NCBI RefSeq assembly: GCF_950295315.1
Contig: NC_080162.1
Span: 69,624,962 to 69,688,961 of the forward strand
Source of the DNA: Erinaceus europaeus
Taxonomy: Eukaryota > Chordata > Mammalia > Eulipotyphla > Erinaceidae
Length of the DNA: 64,000 nucleotides
Reading direction: 5' to 3'
In this document: piece after piece, positions 1 through 9,660 of the stretch
How the letters are laid out: every line of letters begins with the position of its first letter
How positions within the stretch are numbered: the stretch's first letter is position 1
Position numbers and translations under genes: made by a program
Notes under the pieces: generated by a model
The model's database searches: none
What the model was told of the DNA's origin: nothing
The model's input: the letters and a program-made list of their open reading frames with translations, nothing else

Positions 1-21
1 TTTATTAGCTAGATCTTATTA

Positions 22-151
22 TTTATTTATTTATTTATTGCCAGAGTACTGCTCAACTGTGGCTTATGGTGGTGCAGGGGATTGAACCTGAGACCTGGGA
101 ACCTTAGGCATGAGAGTCGGTTTACATAACCATTATGCTATTTTCCCCACC
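22..151 (-). mobile_element. SINE-B
   Basis: Read on the minus strand, this is a tRNA-like head (agcataatggttatg, here slightly mutated) with a B-box-like segment, then the gccagagctgagcagt body and an ATTT-rich tail. This short SINE-B type is the most frequent repeat of the window. Confidence 0.85.
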
Positions 152-154
152 TGA

Positions 155-262
155 TCTTATTCTTACTTTACACATGAGGAAACTGAGGCACAAAGTTGTC
201 TAGCTTCTGACCCAAGGTTCCCCAGCTAGTAGGGATAGAAGCAGAACTCAGGTGACCTGGTG
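155..262 (-). repeat. MIR fossil
   Basis: The stretch 'acatgaggaaactgaggcac' followed by 'cccagctagtaggga' is the complement of the MIR core, an ancient mammalian SINE. It is much more diverged than the hedgehog SINEs around it. Confidence 0.75.
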
Positions 263-344
263 CCAATGTCTTATTGTCACCCAGGAAACATCACTACCCC
301 AGTGTGTCATTCAGTCAGTGAGCATTAAACAATGAGGATGGGAG

Positions 345-346
<2 letters not shown>

Positions 347-390
<44 letters not shown>
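347..390. repeat. (GT)n microsatellite
   Basis: About 22 uninterrupted GT units; likely length-polymorphic. Confidence 0.97.
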
Positions 391-391
<1 letters not shown>

Positions 392-400
392 AGGGGCAGG

Positions 401-578
401 GGGGGCTAGGCAATGATCATCCAGTAGAGCATTATGCACAGAGACCTGGGTACAGATCCCCAGTCTTCACCTGTAGTGGAGGGAAGCTTCACGAGCTTCA
501 GGTGTCTTTCTCTCACACTCTTTATATCCCCTGCCCCATTCACTACTCTTTCCCATCAAATGAAAAGGAAAAAAAGTA
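401..578 (+). mobile_element. SINE-C-like, diverged
   Basis: A degraded head (ggctaggcaatgatcatcca) is followed by the SINE-C body landmarks ggaagcttcacgag and caggtgtctttctctc and by an A-rich end. Confidence 0.6.
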
Positions 579-599
579 AAGATCAAAGGAATGGAATGG

Positions 600-998
600 G
601 TGGGGATCTTTCAGACAAAACAATGATTATGTAGATAGGCCATAGTATCGGGAATGCAGGGTGCTTTGTAAGGCTCCTCACAATTTCCCGACATCTCCCG
701 CTTTCTTTCTATCTAATGGCCAATAGTATCAGGAATTCAGGGTGCTTTGTGAGGCAGGGAGTCTGATAAGACTGGACAAACCTTTGGGGTTACTCCTGTC
801 CCTCCTTGCTCAACCTCTTGGTAGAGAGAGAGACTGACAGGATAGATGCACTCCTCAGGTCAAGCCCTGCCGAGCTCAACCACATCCTCACAATTTCCCG
901 AAATGGTCCCTGTGAATAAACTATTAAAAGAGAAAAGAAGGACAAGGAGAAGATGATCGTTGAGTGAGGAGGCAGATCTGAGACAACAAAGATAAGAC
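600..998. other. Unassigned sequence with a 79-bp imperfect tandem duplication
   Basis: No recognised SINE or L1. A segment beginning 'ccatagtatcgggaatgcag' (about 641) recurs at about 719 as 'ccaatagtatcaggaattca', and 'cacaatttcccga' recurs at 680 and 889. It could be a decayed LTR or unknown repeat; no coding potential is evident. Confidence 0.5.
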
Positions 999-1195
999 TT
1001 CTTCTTCTTCTAGCGTTTGCCCTTCTTCCGTAGCCAGTCAACAGTGTCAGGTTGAAAGCTGTCAGGAGTTGCTTGTTGCTGGCTTTGAAAGTGACTGGGA
1101 TCCATGTGGATTCAGTCGGCTAGGAAGGATCGTCAGTTTCCCCAATGAATGGGTACTCACGGGATGCACCACGAGAAGGTCGATCCAATGCATCC
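999..1195 (-). mobile_element. Vingi-derived non-autonomous element (probable)
   Basis: On the minus strand the last 56 bp (999-1054) match the 3' end of the Vingi copy at 30079-30135 with about 2-3 differences, including the segment gggcaaacgctag and the terminal GAA repeats. Beyond 1054 the sequence departs from the RT element. That is the pattern expected of an internally deleted derivative or a SINE-like parasite using the Vingi 3' end. The 5' limit (about 1195) is a guess. Confidence 0.65.
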
Positions 1196-1410
1196 CAAAG
1201 AGGGTTTCTAGGTCACTTTAAGCATCAGCAGGACTTGTGTCCTAAAATAGGCAGGAAAGCCTCAGACACCCTTTCATCTGCACCTTCATTCTCTGAGGCT
1301 CTAGGCCCTCTGGGTTGGACTCTCTGCTTCCACCTTCAGAGAATTTTCAAGAACATGGCCTCTTAGTGAGCTTTATCTTACCACCTGAGCTGCATAAGAA
1401 AGAAGAATTT
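1196..1410. other. Unique sequence
   Basis: No repeat landmark or convincing coding frame seen; ends at the next SINE fragment. Confidence 0.5.
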
Positions 1411-1456
1411 GTGTAATCAGGAGGTAGTGCAGTAGGTTAAGTGCACACGGTAAGGA
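1411..1456 (+). mobile_element. SINE head fragment
   Basis: Contains 'aggtagtgcagtaggttaag', a SINE-A-type tRNA-like head, cut off after about 45 bp where the minus-strand SINE-D tail begins. Confidence 0.6.
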
Positions 1457-1457
1457 A

Positions 1458-1608
1458 TTTTTTTTAAAGACTTTATTTATTTATGAGAAAGATAGGAAGA
1501 GAGAGAAAGAACCAGACATCACTCTGGCACATGTGCTACCGGGGATCGAACTCAGGACTTCATGCTTGAGAGTCCAAAGCTTTACCACTGCGCCACCTCC
1601 CGGACCAC
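1458..1608 (-). mobile_element. SINE-D
   Basis: Full minus-strand SINE-D: T-rich tail, 'gaaccagacatcactctggc', 'gtgctaccggggatcgaact', and the head complement 'cactgcgccacctcccggac'. Confidence 0.9.
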
Positions 1609-1711
1609 AGGAAATATTTTTTAAATTAATAAATACATAAGTAAAAGAATGCAGTTTCAAGTTTATCCCCTGGTCTACTAATTTATTATCTTCATTTTAG
1701 CAAGAACTTAG

Positions 1712-1850
1712 TGGCCTGGAAAGCAGCTCAGTGGGAAAATTCTAGACTTGCAAGCATGAGGTCCAGAGTTCAATCCTGGCGCTACACATGCCAGAGTGCT
1801 ACTTTGGCTTCTATCTCAGCTTTTTCATGAAATAAATAAAATAAACCCTC
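1712..1850 (+). mobile_element. SINE-D-like, diverged
   Basis: Head 'agcagctcagtgggaaaatt', then 'caagcatgaggtccagagtt' and 'acacatgccagagtg', with an AATAAA-rich end. Confidence 0.75.
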
Positions 1851-1867
1851 TTTGGGAAAGCCCAGGA

Positions 1868-1978
1868 GGGGCCTGGGGAGACAGCATAATGGTTATGCAA
1901 AGAACTCTCATACCTGAGGCACTAAGGTCCCAGGTTCATCCCCAGAGCAACCATAAACCAGAGCTGAACAGTGCAGAT
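1868..1978 (+). mobile_element. SINE-B
   Basis: Begins 'ggcctggggagacagcataa' and ends 'agagctgaacagtgcag'; it abuts an X fragment without a clear poly(A). Confidence 0.85.
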
Positions 1979-1981
1979 CCA

Positions 1982-2270
1982 ACTTCGTAGCCCTTTTTCC
2001 AGCCATGACATCATCTCCCAGACAATAACTTGGGTCCACCTGCATATCAGAGGTCAGGCTCAGGAAAAAACTAGTATAGTCATGAGCCATTTGGAATATA
2101 ACAAAAATAGGTCTACTCACTGTCTTCAAAATGAAAACCTCAAATCTTCATCTGCAATATTCCAGCCTTTAGGTTCATGATTAGTCAACAATTTGTTTGA
2201 CTTTATATGTTAACTTTTTATTCAGCCTCCAGGTTCCAAATGTTATCATGATGCCAACTAGACTTGCATT
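1982..2270 (+). mobile_element. Repeat X fragment
   Basis: Parallels 3700-3990 of the longer X copy: the 'gacaataacttgggtccacc', 'aatattccagcctttaggtt' and 'atgatgccaactagactt' segments occur in the same order. Truncated at both ends. Confidence 0.7.
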
Positions 2271-2400
2271 CTCAGTTGATAAAATAGGTTACTTACATAG
2301 CCAACCCCCAATGAATTAAAGGAAGCTTGATCTCTTGCTAATCAATCAGGCAGTCATATATATATGACTTGGGAGGGACACATTTGATAAAGTTATGGAC

Positions 2401-2537
2401 TTTTTTTTTAATTTAATTTATTATTGGGGTGGGAGAGTATTAGAGCATCACTGTGGTGCATACAATGCTGGGAATTGAATTCAGAACTTCATGCTTGAGT
2501 GTCCAAAGCCTTATCCACTGAGCTACCTCCTAGGCCA
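2401..2537 (-). mobile_element. SINE-D
   Basis: T-rich tail, 'gagcatcactgtggtgcat', and the head complement 'cactgagctacctcctaggc'. Confidence 0.8.
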
Positions 2538-2800
2538 CAAAGCAATGAAGTTTCAAATATGAGGTTCTGAGTTTGATCACTAGCAATTTAAGTGCCAGAG
2601 TGATACTTTGGTTCTTTATTTCTCTCTCTCTCTCTCTCTCTCCCTCTCCCTCTCCCTCTCCCTCTCTCTCTCCCTCACTCTCTCACTCTCCCTCCCACTC
2701 TCACTCTCACTCTCTCTCCCACTGTCTCTCCTCCCTCACTAATACACACAGAGAGATTTTTCAACTGTTATTAATTTATTTATAAAAATAAAAAAATATC
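2538..2800 (+). mobile_element. SINE-D with expanded (CT)n tract
   Basis: A damaged head and 'gccagagtgatactttggtt' are followed at 2622-2740 by about 120 bp of CT/CCCTCT repeats, which replace the usual short pyrimidine stretch. It lies head to head with the preceding minus-strand SINE-D. Confidence 0.75.
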
Positions 2801-2805
2801 TCAAT

Positions 2806-4305
2806 GCAGCCAGTATCACCTTGGAATGTTTCACTTCAGACTGCATCCAGAGATGACAGGCATGGAATGTAAACTCACCAGCTTCATCACTCTGGTGAGA
2901 CCTTTCCTAGCTCATAGGACTCCTTAAATTCATTTCGGGTGGTACACTTCTTAACAAACTTCAAAACCTAGATACAGACCAGGGCCCATGAGATGGGGCA
3001 TAAGTACATATATCCAGAAATTGGGGGAAAAATATAACTTAAAGCAAAAGTGCACAGCAGTTTGCAGTGAGTCAATAAATGTAGCAAACAAACAAACAAA
3101 AGACACCATAAAGTTCCTAATGAAATAATTTCTACTTAGACCTAGATACCTTCCTCACCTACCTTCTATTATACATCCCTCAATCACTCCAAAGCTAACA
3201 AAAGCTGAATAAGGGCAAGAGACTGGCATTCTCTAATGATGACTCTTTAGTCGCTACCAGGCCACCCCATCACCTGGGGTCCACTTCAGGGAGTCCTGGG
3301 ATTCCCACACAGACATGATGGGCTTAGACTCCTAACAGATCCCTCTCACCACTGTCACTGATCATCTCCATCAGGAACAACATAATGGACCCCTCTGTGG
3401 GCCCCTATTAGTCCTGGCCCTCAATGTGGATCAAAAATGGTAGGCAATGTTCCATTCTCTGAAGGGAGGTTGGATAGTATACTCTACCTATCACCTGAGG
3501 ATGATGGGTCCTGAAATTTGTGCAGCCTGGAATGTTCCTAGCCGTGACCACAGAATGTGAGCACAGACCTACAGGGATGCAAAGGTTATATAGGCTCCTG
3601 TGCTGACTATGGGTCCAAGGTCAGATCAATGGGGTTTACAGTTAACAATATTTATGTACTTTTCCTATATTTGGGAGCTACTCTCTTCCCCGACCCAGCT
3701 TTCTGGTCCTTTTTCCAACTGTGACACCATCCCCTCAGACAATAGTTTAGGTCACCTGCATATTATTGGGTGTCAGACAAAGGCAAAACTAGTTGGGTCA
3801 TGGGTCCCTTGGGAATACACCTAAAATAGACCTACTATTTTTTTCCAAAATGGAGACCACAACTTTTCATCTGCAATATTCTTGCCTTTAGGTTTATGAT
3901 TAGTCAACAATTTTCTCTGCTTTATATCTTAACTCTTTTTCAGCCACCAGGTTCCAGATGCTACCATGATTCCAATCCGATTTCCCAGGACAGACGACCC
4001 CACCAATGTGTCCTGGAGCCCCACTTCTCCAGATCCCTGCTCCGCTAGGGAAAGAGCAAGACAGGCTGGGAGTATAGATCAACCTGTCAATTCCCATGTT
4101 CAGCAGGGAAGCAATTACAAAGCCAGACCTTCTACCTTCTGCACCCCATAAAGTCCCTGGGTCTATGCTCCCAGAGGGATAAAGAATAGGAAAGCTATCG
4201 GGAGAGGGATTGGATATAGAATTCTGGTGGCAGAAATTGTGTAGAACTGTACCTATGGTCTTGTCAGTGTTTCCATTTTATAAAAAAAAAAAAAACTTAA
4301 AAAAA
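2806..4305 (+). mobile_element. Repeat X, longest plus-strand copy
   Basis: About 1.5 kb colinear (in reverse) with 13500-15000. Landmarks: 'gtgagacctttcct' (about 2900), 'gatacagaccagggccc' (2972), 'tgaataagggcaagagactg' (about 3205), 'gatcatctccatcagga' (3360), 'gaggatgatgggtcc' (3496), 'gtaatt'-region equivalents, and the 3' end 'tgtagaactgtacc...ttgtcagtgtttcc' with a poly(A). No significant ORF. The poly(A) end suggests LINE-assisted mobilisation. It may be a long 3' UTR of a hedgehog L1 or a separate non-autonomous element. Confidence 0.75.
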
Positions 4306-4312
4306 TTTTAAA

Positions 4313-4668
4313 ATATCGATAAGGCCATAGGATAAGAGAGGTACAATTCCACACAATTCCCACCACCAGAGTTTCGTATCCCATCCCCTCCATTGAAATC
4401 TTTCCAATTCTTTACCTCTTTGGTAGTATGGACCCAGGGTCATTATGGGGTGCAGAAGGTAGAAGGCCTGGCTTCTGTAATTGCTTCTCCAGTGGACATG
4501 GGCACTGGCAGGTCAATCCATACTCCCAGCCTGCCCCTATCTTTCCCTAGTGGGACAGTGCTCTAGAGAGGTGGGGATCCAGGGTACATTGGTGATGTTC
4601 TCTGCCCAGGGAGGTCCAGTTGGCATCATGGTAACATCTGCAACTTGGTAGGTGAAAAAGCATTAAGA
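4313..4668 (-). mobile_element. Repeat X, minus copy, 3' part
   Basis: Begins 'aaggccataggataagagag' immediately after the poly(A) of the preceding plus copy, so the two lie tail to tail. Interrupted at 4669 by another X insertion and continued at 5130. Confidence 0.8.
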
Positions 4669-4840
4669 CAGAGGGATAGAGAATGGGAAAGCTATCGGGG
4701 GAGGGGGTGGGATATGGAGATTGGGCGGTGGGAATTGTGTGGAGTTGTACCCCTCCTACCCTATGGTTTTGTTAATTAATCCTTTATTTAATAAAAAAAA
4801 TAAAAAGAAAATAAAAAGAAAAAAAAAAAAAAGAAAAAGC
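4669..4840 (+). mobile_element. Repeat X 3' end, nested insertion
   Basis: A 5'-truncated copy of about 170 bp ('agggatagagaatgggaaag' to poly(A)) inserted in the minus-strand X. The flank 'gaaaaagcattaaga' is present on both sides (about 4653 and 4835), a clean TSD indicating target-primed retrotransposition. Confidence 0.85.
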
Positions 4841-4856
4841 ATTAAGATATAAAGCA

Positions 4857-5119
4857 GAGGGAGTCAGCCGGTAGTGCAGCAGGTTAAGTGCATGTGGCAC
4901 AAAGTGGAAGGACTGGCGTGAGGATCCCGGTTTGAGCCCCTGGCTTCCCACCTGCAGGGGAGTCACTTCACAGGTGGTGAAGCAGGTCTGCAGGTGTCTA
5001 TTTTTCTCTCCCCCTCTCTGTCTTCCCCTCCTCTTTCCATTTCTCTCTGTCTTATCCAACAACGACGACATCATAACAACAATAATAACTACTAAAACAA
5101 CAAAAAGACAAGGGAAAAA
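4857..5119 (+). mobile_element. SINE-A, nested
   Basis: Full SINE-A ('gggagtcagccggtagtgca' to the AACAACAATAATAA tail). The flanks 'agatataaagcag' (about 4846) and 'agatataaagcagaac' (about 5121) form its TSD. It splits the same minus-strand X as the previous insertion. Confidence 0.9.
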
Positions 5120-5129
5120 AAGATATAAA

Positions 5130-5405
5130 GCAGAACATATTGTTTAATAATCAGGAAACCAAAGGCAAGAATGTATCAGATGAGATTTGAGGTCCCCATT
5201 TTGAAAAAGCCAGTAAGTCTATTTTAGGAATATTCCATGGGGCCCATGATTTTACTAATTTTTTACCTGAGCATGACAGCTAACATGAAGGTGGACCCAA
5301 GTTATTGTCTGGGGAAATAGTGTCAGGGTTGGAAATAGGACTAGAGAGCTAGATCAGGGCAGAGAGTAGCTCTGAAATCTGGGAAAAGTATATAAGTATC
5401 ATTTT
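5130..5405 (-). mobile_element. Repeat X, minus copy, continuation
   Basis: Continues the X copy of 4313-4668: 'ggtggacccaagttattgtc', 'gggcagagagtagctctgaa'. Ends at the poly(T) of an L1. Confidence 0.75.
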
Positions 5406-5409
5406 ATGG

Positions 5410-5735
5410 TGTTTTTTTTTTCTTTTTTTAAAATTTCTTTTTAGAGGAATTAATGTTTTACATTTGACAGTAAATACAATAGTTTGTACAAAATAGAATT
5501 TCCCAGTTTTCCATATAACAATACAACCCCCACCAGATCCTCTGTCATCCTTCTTGGACCTGTATTCTCCCCACCCACCCACCCCAGAGTCTTTTAGTTT
5601 GGTGCAATATGCCAATTCCAGTTCAGGTTCTACTTGTGTTTTCTTTTCTGATCTTGTTTTTCAACTTCTGCCCGAGAGTGAGATCATCCCATATTCATCC
5701 TTCTGTTTCTGACTTATTTCACTCAACATGAATTT
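5410..5735 (-). mobile_element. L1 3' end (5'-truncated)
   Basis: Poly(T), then the complement of an L1 3' UTR ('aatgttttacatttgacagt', 'caacccccaccagatcctct') and the last codons of ORF2. On the minus strand, 'aacatgaat...gagtgagatcatcccat' encodes the LSE-type ORF2 C-terminus. Truncated at about 5735. Confidence 0.8.
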
Positions 5736-5737
5736 TT

Positions 5738-5800
5738 CTTTTTTTTTTCTTTTTATTTATTTATTTATTTATTTATTTTTATTTTTATTTTTTTTATTAA
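5738..5800. repeat. T-rich / (ATTT)n tract
   Basis: A poly(T)-(TTTA)n tract forming the tail of the following minus-strand X insertion. Confidence 0.85.
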
Positions 5801-6330
5801 AGAAAGGATTAATTAACAAAACCATAGGGTAGGAGGGGTACAACTCCACACAATTCCCATCGCCCAATCTCCATATCCCACCCCCTCCCCCGATAGCTTT
5901 CCTATTCTCTATCCCTCTGGGAGCATGGACCCAGGGTCATTGAGGGTTGCAGAAGGTAGAAGGTCTGGCTTCTGTAATTGCTTCCTCGCTGAACATGGGC
6001 GTTGACTGGTCGGTCCATACTCCCAGTCTGCCTCTCTCTTTCCCTAGTAGGATGGGTCTCTGGGGAAGCTGAGCTCCAGGACACATTGGTGGTGTCTTCA
6101 ATCCAGGGAAGTCTGGCCGGCATCCTGATGACACCTAGAACCTGGTGACTGAAAAGAGAGTTAACATACAAAGCCAAACAAATTGTTGAGCAATCATAGA
6201 CCCAAAGCTTGGAAAAGTGGAGAGGAAGTATTAGGGAGGTACTCACTGCAAACTCTAGTATACTTCTGCTTTCTTACTTTGGTGCCATACTCCAAACTCA
6301 GTCAATTTCTGCTTTGCGTTTCTACTTCTT
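5790..6330 (-). mobile_element. Repeat X, 3' half
   Basis: Starts 'gattaattaacaaaaccata' and reads through 'tgcagaaggtagaaggtctg' to 'ttaacatacaaagccaaaca'. It is closely similar to 4671-4840 and 25750-25885, so a younger subtype than the 2806 copy. Confidence 0.8.
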
Positions 6331-6334
6331 TTTT

Positions 6335-7140
6335 TTTTTACATGCATAACATTCCCCAGATTCCCATTTAGTAATACAACCCCCACTATTTCATTCATCA
6401 TTTTTCATGGACCTGTATTCTCCCCACCCACCCACCCACCCCAGAGTCTTTTACTTTGGTGTAATACTCCAATTCCATTTCAGGTTCGACTTGTGTTTTC
6501 TTTTCTAATCTTGTTTTTCAACTTCAGCCTGAGAGTGAGATCATCCCATATTCATCCTTCTGTTTCTGACTTATTTCACTCAACATGAATTTTTCAAGGT
6601 CCATCCAAGATCGGCTGAAAACACTGAAGTCACCATTTTTAATAGCTGAGTAGTATTCCAATATATATATTCCAATATATATATACCACAACTTGCTACT
6701 TGCTCAGCCACTTATCTGTTGTTGGACACCTGGGTTGCTTCCAGGTTTTGGCAATCACAAATTGTGCTGCCAAGAACATATGTGTACACAGATCTTTTTG
6801 GATGGGTGTGTTGGGTTCCTTAGGATATATCCCCAGGAGAGGAATTGCAGGGTCCTAGGACCTGAGGTTGGACCAATTGACATTCCCACTAGCAGTGCAA
6901 GAGGGTTCCTTTGTCTCCACAATCTCTCCAGCATTTGCTGCTGTTACCTTTTCTGATGTATGACATTCTCACAGGAGTGAAGTGGTATCTCACTGTTGTC
7001 TTTATTTGGATTTCTCTAACAAGCAAAGACTTGGAGCATTTTTTTCATGTGTTTCTCGGCCTTTTGCTCTTCTGTGGTGAATATTCTGTCCATGTCCTCC
7101 CCCCATTTTTGGATGGGGTTAGGTGTTTTTTTCTTTTTTC
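6335..7140 (-). pseudogene. L1 ORF2 C-terminus and 3' UTR (truncated)
   Basis: Minus-strand L1 with the same 3' UTR as 5410-5735. The region 6519-6690 translates (minus) to a recognisable ORF2p C-terminal segment containing AIKNGDFSVF and LEKFMLSEISQKQKDEYG. Above it, the 'ctgttgttggacacctgggt' and 'tctcactgttgtctttattt' stretches match the end of mammalian L1 ORF2. The reverse transcriptase itself is missing, so the copy is dead on arrival. Confidence 0.85.
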
Positions 7141-7149
7141 TTTTTTTCC

Positions 7150-7440
7150 CCTAGTTACTCGCTGTTTGGGGCCACTGCAAACTATGGTACACTTTTGCTT
7201 TAAGGTGTATATTTCCCCTAACGTATGGGTGCATGTGCACATGTGTTCTGTCTCATGGGCCCTGATCTATATCTAAGCTCTCTGACTTTGTTAAGAGGTG
7301 CACCACCCAATATGGAATTGAGGAATACTATGAGCTAGGGACAGTCTCACCAGAGTACTGGAGCTAAAGGGTTGAGATGCCACGCCTGGTGTCTCTGGAC
7401 ACAATTCAAAGTGAAAGGACACACAGATTTTTAAAATTAC
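7150..7440 (-). mobile_element. Repeat X, 5' part
   Basis: Complement of the 5' part of X ('gccctgatctatatctaagc', 'agtctcaccagagtactgga'). Probably the other half of the X copy at 5790-6330, separated by the L1 insertion. Confidence 0.65.
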
Positions 7441-7575
7441 TAACATTTGGGGGGACTTGTTACACAATTCATTTTCATGTATGTGAAATTCTCCAGGACT
7501 CCCCTAAAAGCAGTCATATTATATAAAGATGATAGAATTTTTTTCCTCAGTGTTTCTTTCCATTCCTTTCACTTA
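7441..7575. other. Unique AT-rich sequence
   Basis: No repeat or coding signal recognised. Confidence 0.4.
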
Positions 7576-7718
7576 TTTATAAATGTATTTATTTATATAT
7601 TTATTTTTACCAAACACTGCAAAACTCTGGCTTATGATGCCGCTGAGGTTTGATCCTGAGACCGATAAGATTCAGACTTAAACATTTGTTGTCTAAACCG
7701 CTGTGCCCTTTTCCCCAG
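7576..7718 (-). mobile_element. SINE-B, diverged
   Basis: TTTA tail, 'ctctggcttatgatgccgct', and a damaged head ending 'ccttttccccagcc'. Confidence 0.75.
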
Positions 7719-7719
7719 C

Positions 7720-7825
7720 CCTATTTATTTGTTTGTTTGTTTATTTATTTATTTATTCATTCACACTCCTTACCATCGTCACTAGGCCTTCACCTTTCTA
7801 GGTTTATTTTTAATTATTTTTTAAA
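7720..7825. repeat. (TTTA)/(TTTG) low complexity
   Basis: TATTTATTTGTTTG-type repeats at 7721-7760, then T-rich sequence. Confidence 0.7.
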
Positions 7826-7950
7826 TAGAGGTCCTGAGTTAGATCCCTGGCATCAGTGGTGCTAAAGTGGTGCTCTGGCTACCTCTCCTCTCTCTTGATC
7901 ATAAATAAATATTTGAGAGAGACAGAGAGACAGAGAGAGAGAGAGGACAC
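7826..7950 (+). mobile_element. SINE-D fragment plus (GA)n
   Basis: Lacks the head; starts 'gaggtcctgagttagatccc' and ends ATAAATAAATA followed by GAGAGACA repeats. Confidence 0.6.
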
Positions 7951-8068
7951 AGTATCAAGACTTCCTACAGTGCCATAGCACATAGTACTCCTATGTGGTA
8001 TACCAGGGTCTTAGACATGGACTGCTCAAACAGCAAAGCAAGCACCTTCCTAGACAATCTAACTCACT
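7951..8068 (-). mobile_element. SINE-E
   Basis: 'cacagtatcaagacttccta' through 'cagcaaagcaagcaccttcc' is a diverged minus-strand SINE-E. Confidence 0.6.
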
Positions 8069-8160
8069 GGTATATTCTTGCTTTTCTCACTCTCCTCCCC
8101 TCACCTCCCCTCGCCTCCCCTCCCTTCTCCTCCCCTCCCCTCTCTCTCTGTCTCTCTCTT

Positions 8161-8430
8161 GCCTCCAAGTTTATTGCTGGGGCTTGGTGCCTACACAAGG
8201 AATCCACTGCCCTTGGAGGCCATTTTTTTTTTTTTTTTACATTTTATTGGATAGGACAGAGCGAAATTGAGAGAGGAGGGGGAGTGAGACACCTGCACAC
8301 CTGCTTCTTCATTATTTGTAAAGTGATGCTCCTGCAGGTGGGGAGCCAGGGGCTCGAACTGGGAACCTTATGGCCAGTCCTTGCAATTCTTACTATGTGT
8401 GTTTAACCCAGTGTGCCACCACCCGGCCCC
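8161..8430 (-). mobile_element. SINE-A, long form
   Basis: Includes the 3' module on the minus strand ('cctccaagtttattgctggg'), a T tract, 'ggataggacagagcgaaat', and a mutated head ending 'accacccggcccc'. Confidence 0.85.
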
Positions 8431-8439
8431 CTATTCTCT

Positions 8440-8528
8440 TCTTTTTCAACCAAAGCATTGCTTAGCTCTGATAGGGTAGCATAAGGGTTGAACCTGGAAC
8501 TTGGGAACCTCAGTAATGAAAGTCTTTT
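8440..8528 (-). mobile_element. SINE-B, truncated
   Basis: 'caaagcattgcttagctctg' to 'cctcagtaatgaaagtct'; the tRNA-like head is lost at the junction with the next SINE. Confidence 0.75.
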
Positions 8529-8726
8529 AAAAAATATTTGTTTATTTATTATTGGCTAGAGACAGAGAGAAATTGAGAGGGGAGGGGTGATAGAGAAGGA
8601 AAGAGAAGATGCCTGCAGCACTGCTTCACCACTTATGAAGCTTTCCCCCTGCAGGGGAGGATGAGGGGACTGAACCTGGGTCCTTGTGCACTGTAATATG
8701 TCCACTTAATAAATCCTCCAGCTCCT
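8529..8726 (-). mobile_element. SINE-C
   Basis: 'ggctagagacagagagaaat', 'atgaagctttccccctgcag', then a decayed head. Confidence 0.85.
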
Positions 8727-8787
8727 TCATCTCTTCAGTGTGATCACTGTGAGAATCTGCTTCTGGGAGGACCAAAAGACTCTCTAT

Positions 8788-8875
8788 TTTCCTTCCTTCC
8801 TTCCTTCCTTCCTTCCTTCCTTCCTTCCTTCCTTCCTTCCTTCCTTCCTCCCTTCCCTCCTTTCTTTCTTTCTTT
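8788..8875. repeat. (TTCC)n microsatellite
   Basis: About 15 near-perfect TTCC units grading into TTTC, joined to the tail of the following minus-strand SINE. Confidence 0.95.
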
Positions 8876-8876
8876 T

Positions 8877-9189
8877 TTTGCCTCCACAGTTATCGCTAGG
8901 GCTCGGTGCCCGCTCTATGAATCCACTGTTCCTGGAGCCCATTTTCCCATTTTGTTGCTCTTGTTGTTGTTGTTGTTGACACTGCTGTTGCTGGATAGGG
9001 CAGAGAGAAATCCAGAGAGGAGGGGAAGACAGAGAGGGGGAGGGAAAGATAGATACCTGCAGACTTGCTTCACCATCTGTGAAGCAACCCCCCTGCAGGT
9101 GGGGAGCTGAGGCTCGAACCGAGATCCTTACACTGATCCTTGCACTTTGCGCCATGTGTACTTAAACTATTGCACAACTACCCGACCCC
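8877..9189 (-). mobile_element. SINE-A, long form
   Basis: 3' module ('gctcggtgcccgctctatga'), TTG-rich tail complement at 8955-8995, pyrimidine-body complement, and a head with several mutations. Confidence 0.88.
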
Positions 9190-9221
9190 TAAGACTCTGT
9201 TTTCATAGGCATAAAGTGACT

Positions 9222-9335
9222 TGAGCAGCCTGGAGGGAGTGCAGTGGCTAAAGTGCTGGATTCTCAAGCATGAGACCTCAAGTATGAGCCCTGAAATTGC
9301 ATGTGTCACAGTAATGCTCTGGTTATCTTTCTTTT
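9222..9335 (+). mobile_element. SINE-D
   Basis: 'ggagggagtgcagtggctaa' head and 'ctcaagcatgagacctcaag'; ends in a T-rich stretch rather than AATAAA. Confidence 0.75.
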
Positions 9336-9339
9336 TATT

Positions 9340-9542
9340 TTTTATTTCTTTTTATTTATTGGATAGAAACAGCCTGAAATTGAGAGGGAAGGGGGTGATA
9401 GAGAGGGAAAGAGCCAGACACCTGCAGCCATGCTTCACCACTCATGAAGCTTTCCCCCTGCAGGGGGGACCCGGGGCTTGAACCTGGGTCCTTGTGTATT
9501 GTGACATGTGCACTCAACCAGGTACACCACCACCCGGCCCCC
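9340..9542 (-). mobile_element. SINE-C
   Basis: Well-preserved copy: 'ggatagaaacagcctgaaat', 'gctttccccctgcagggg', and the head complement 'accaggtacaccaccacccg'. 'ctggttatctttctt' on both sides (about 9320 and 9544) is its TSD within the SINE-D. Confidence 0.88.
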
Positions 9543-9571
9543 ATCTGGTTATCTTTCTTAAGCAAATAAGT

Positions 9572-9660
9572 AAGGGCTGGGGAGATAGCATAATGGTTAT
9601 GAAAAAGACTTTCGTGTTTGAGGCATAATAGGTTCCTAGCACCATCATAAACCAGAACTA
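9572..9660 (+). mobile_element. SINE-B, 5' part (split)
   Basis: 'ggctggggagatagcataat' to 'cataaaccagaacta', interrupted by the SINE-A at 9661; the 3' remnant 'cagaactgagcagtactatg' lies at 9997-10020. Confidence 0.85.

Noticed and set aside
8784..9155. Low-complexity frames such as KEGRKEGRK or SLSLSPSPS elsewhere
   Set aside because: Products of microsatellites.
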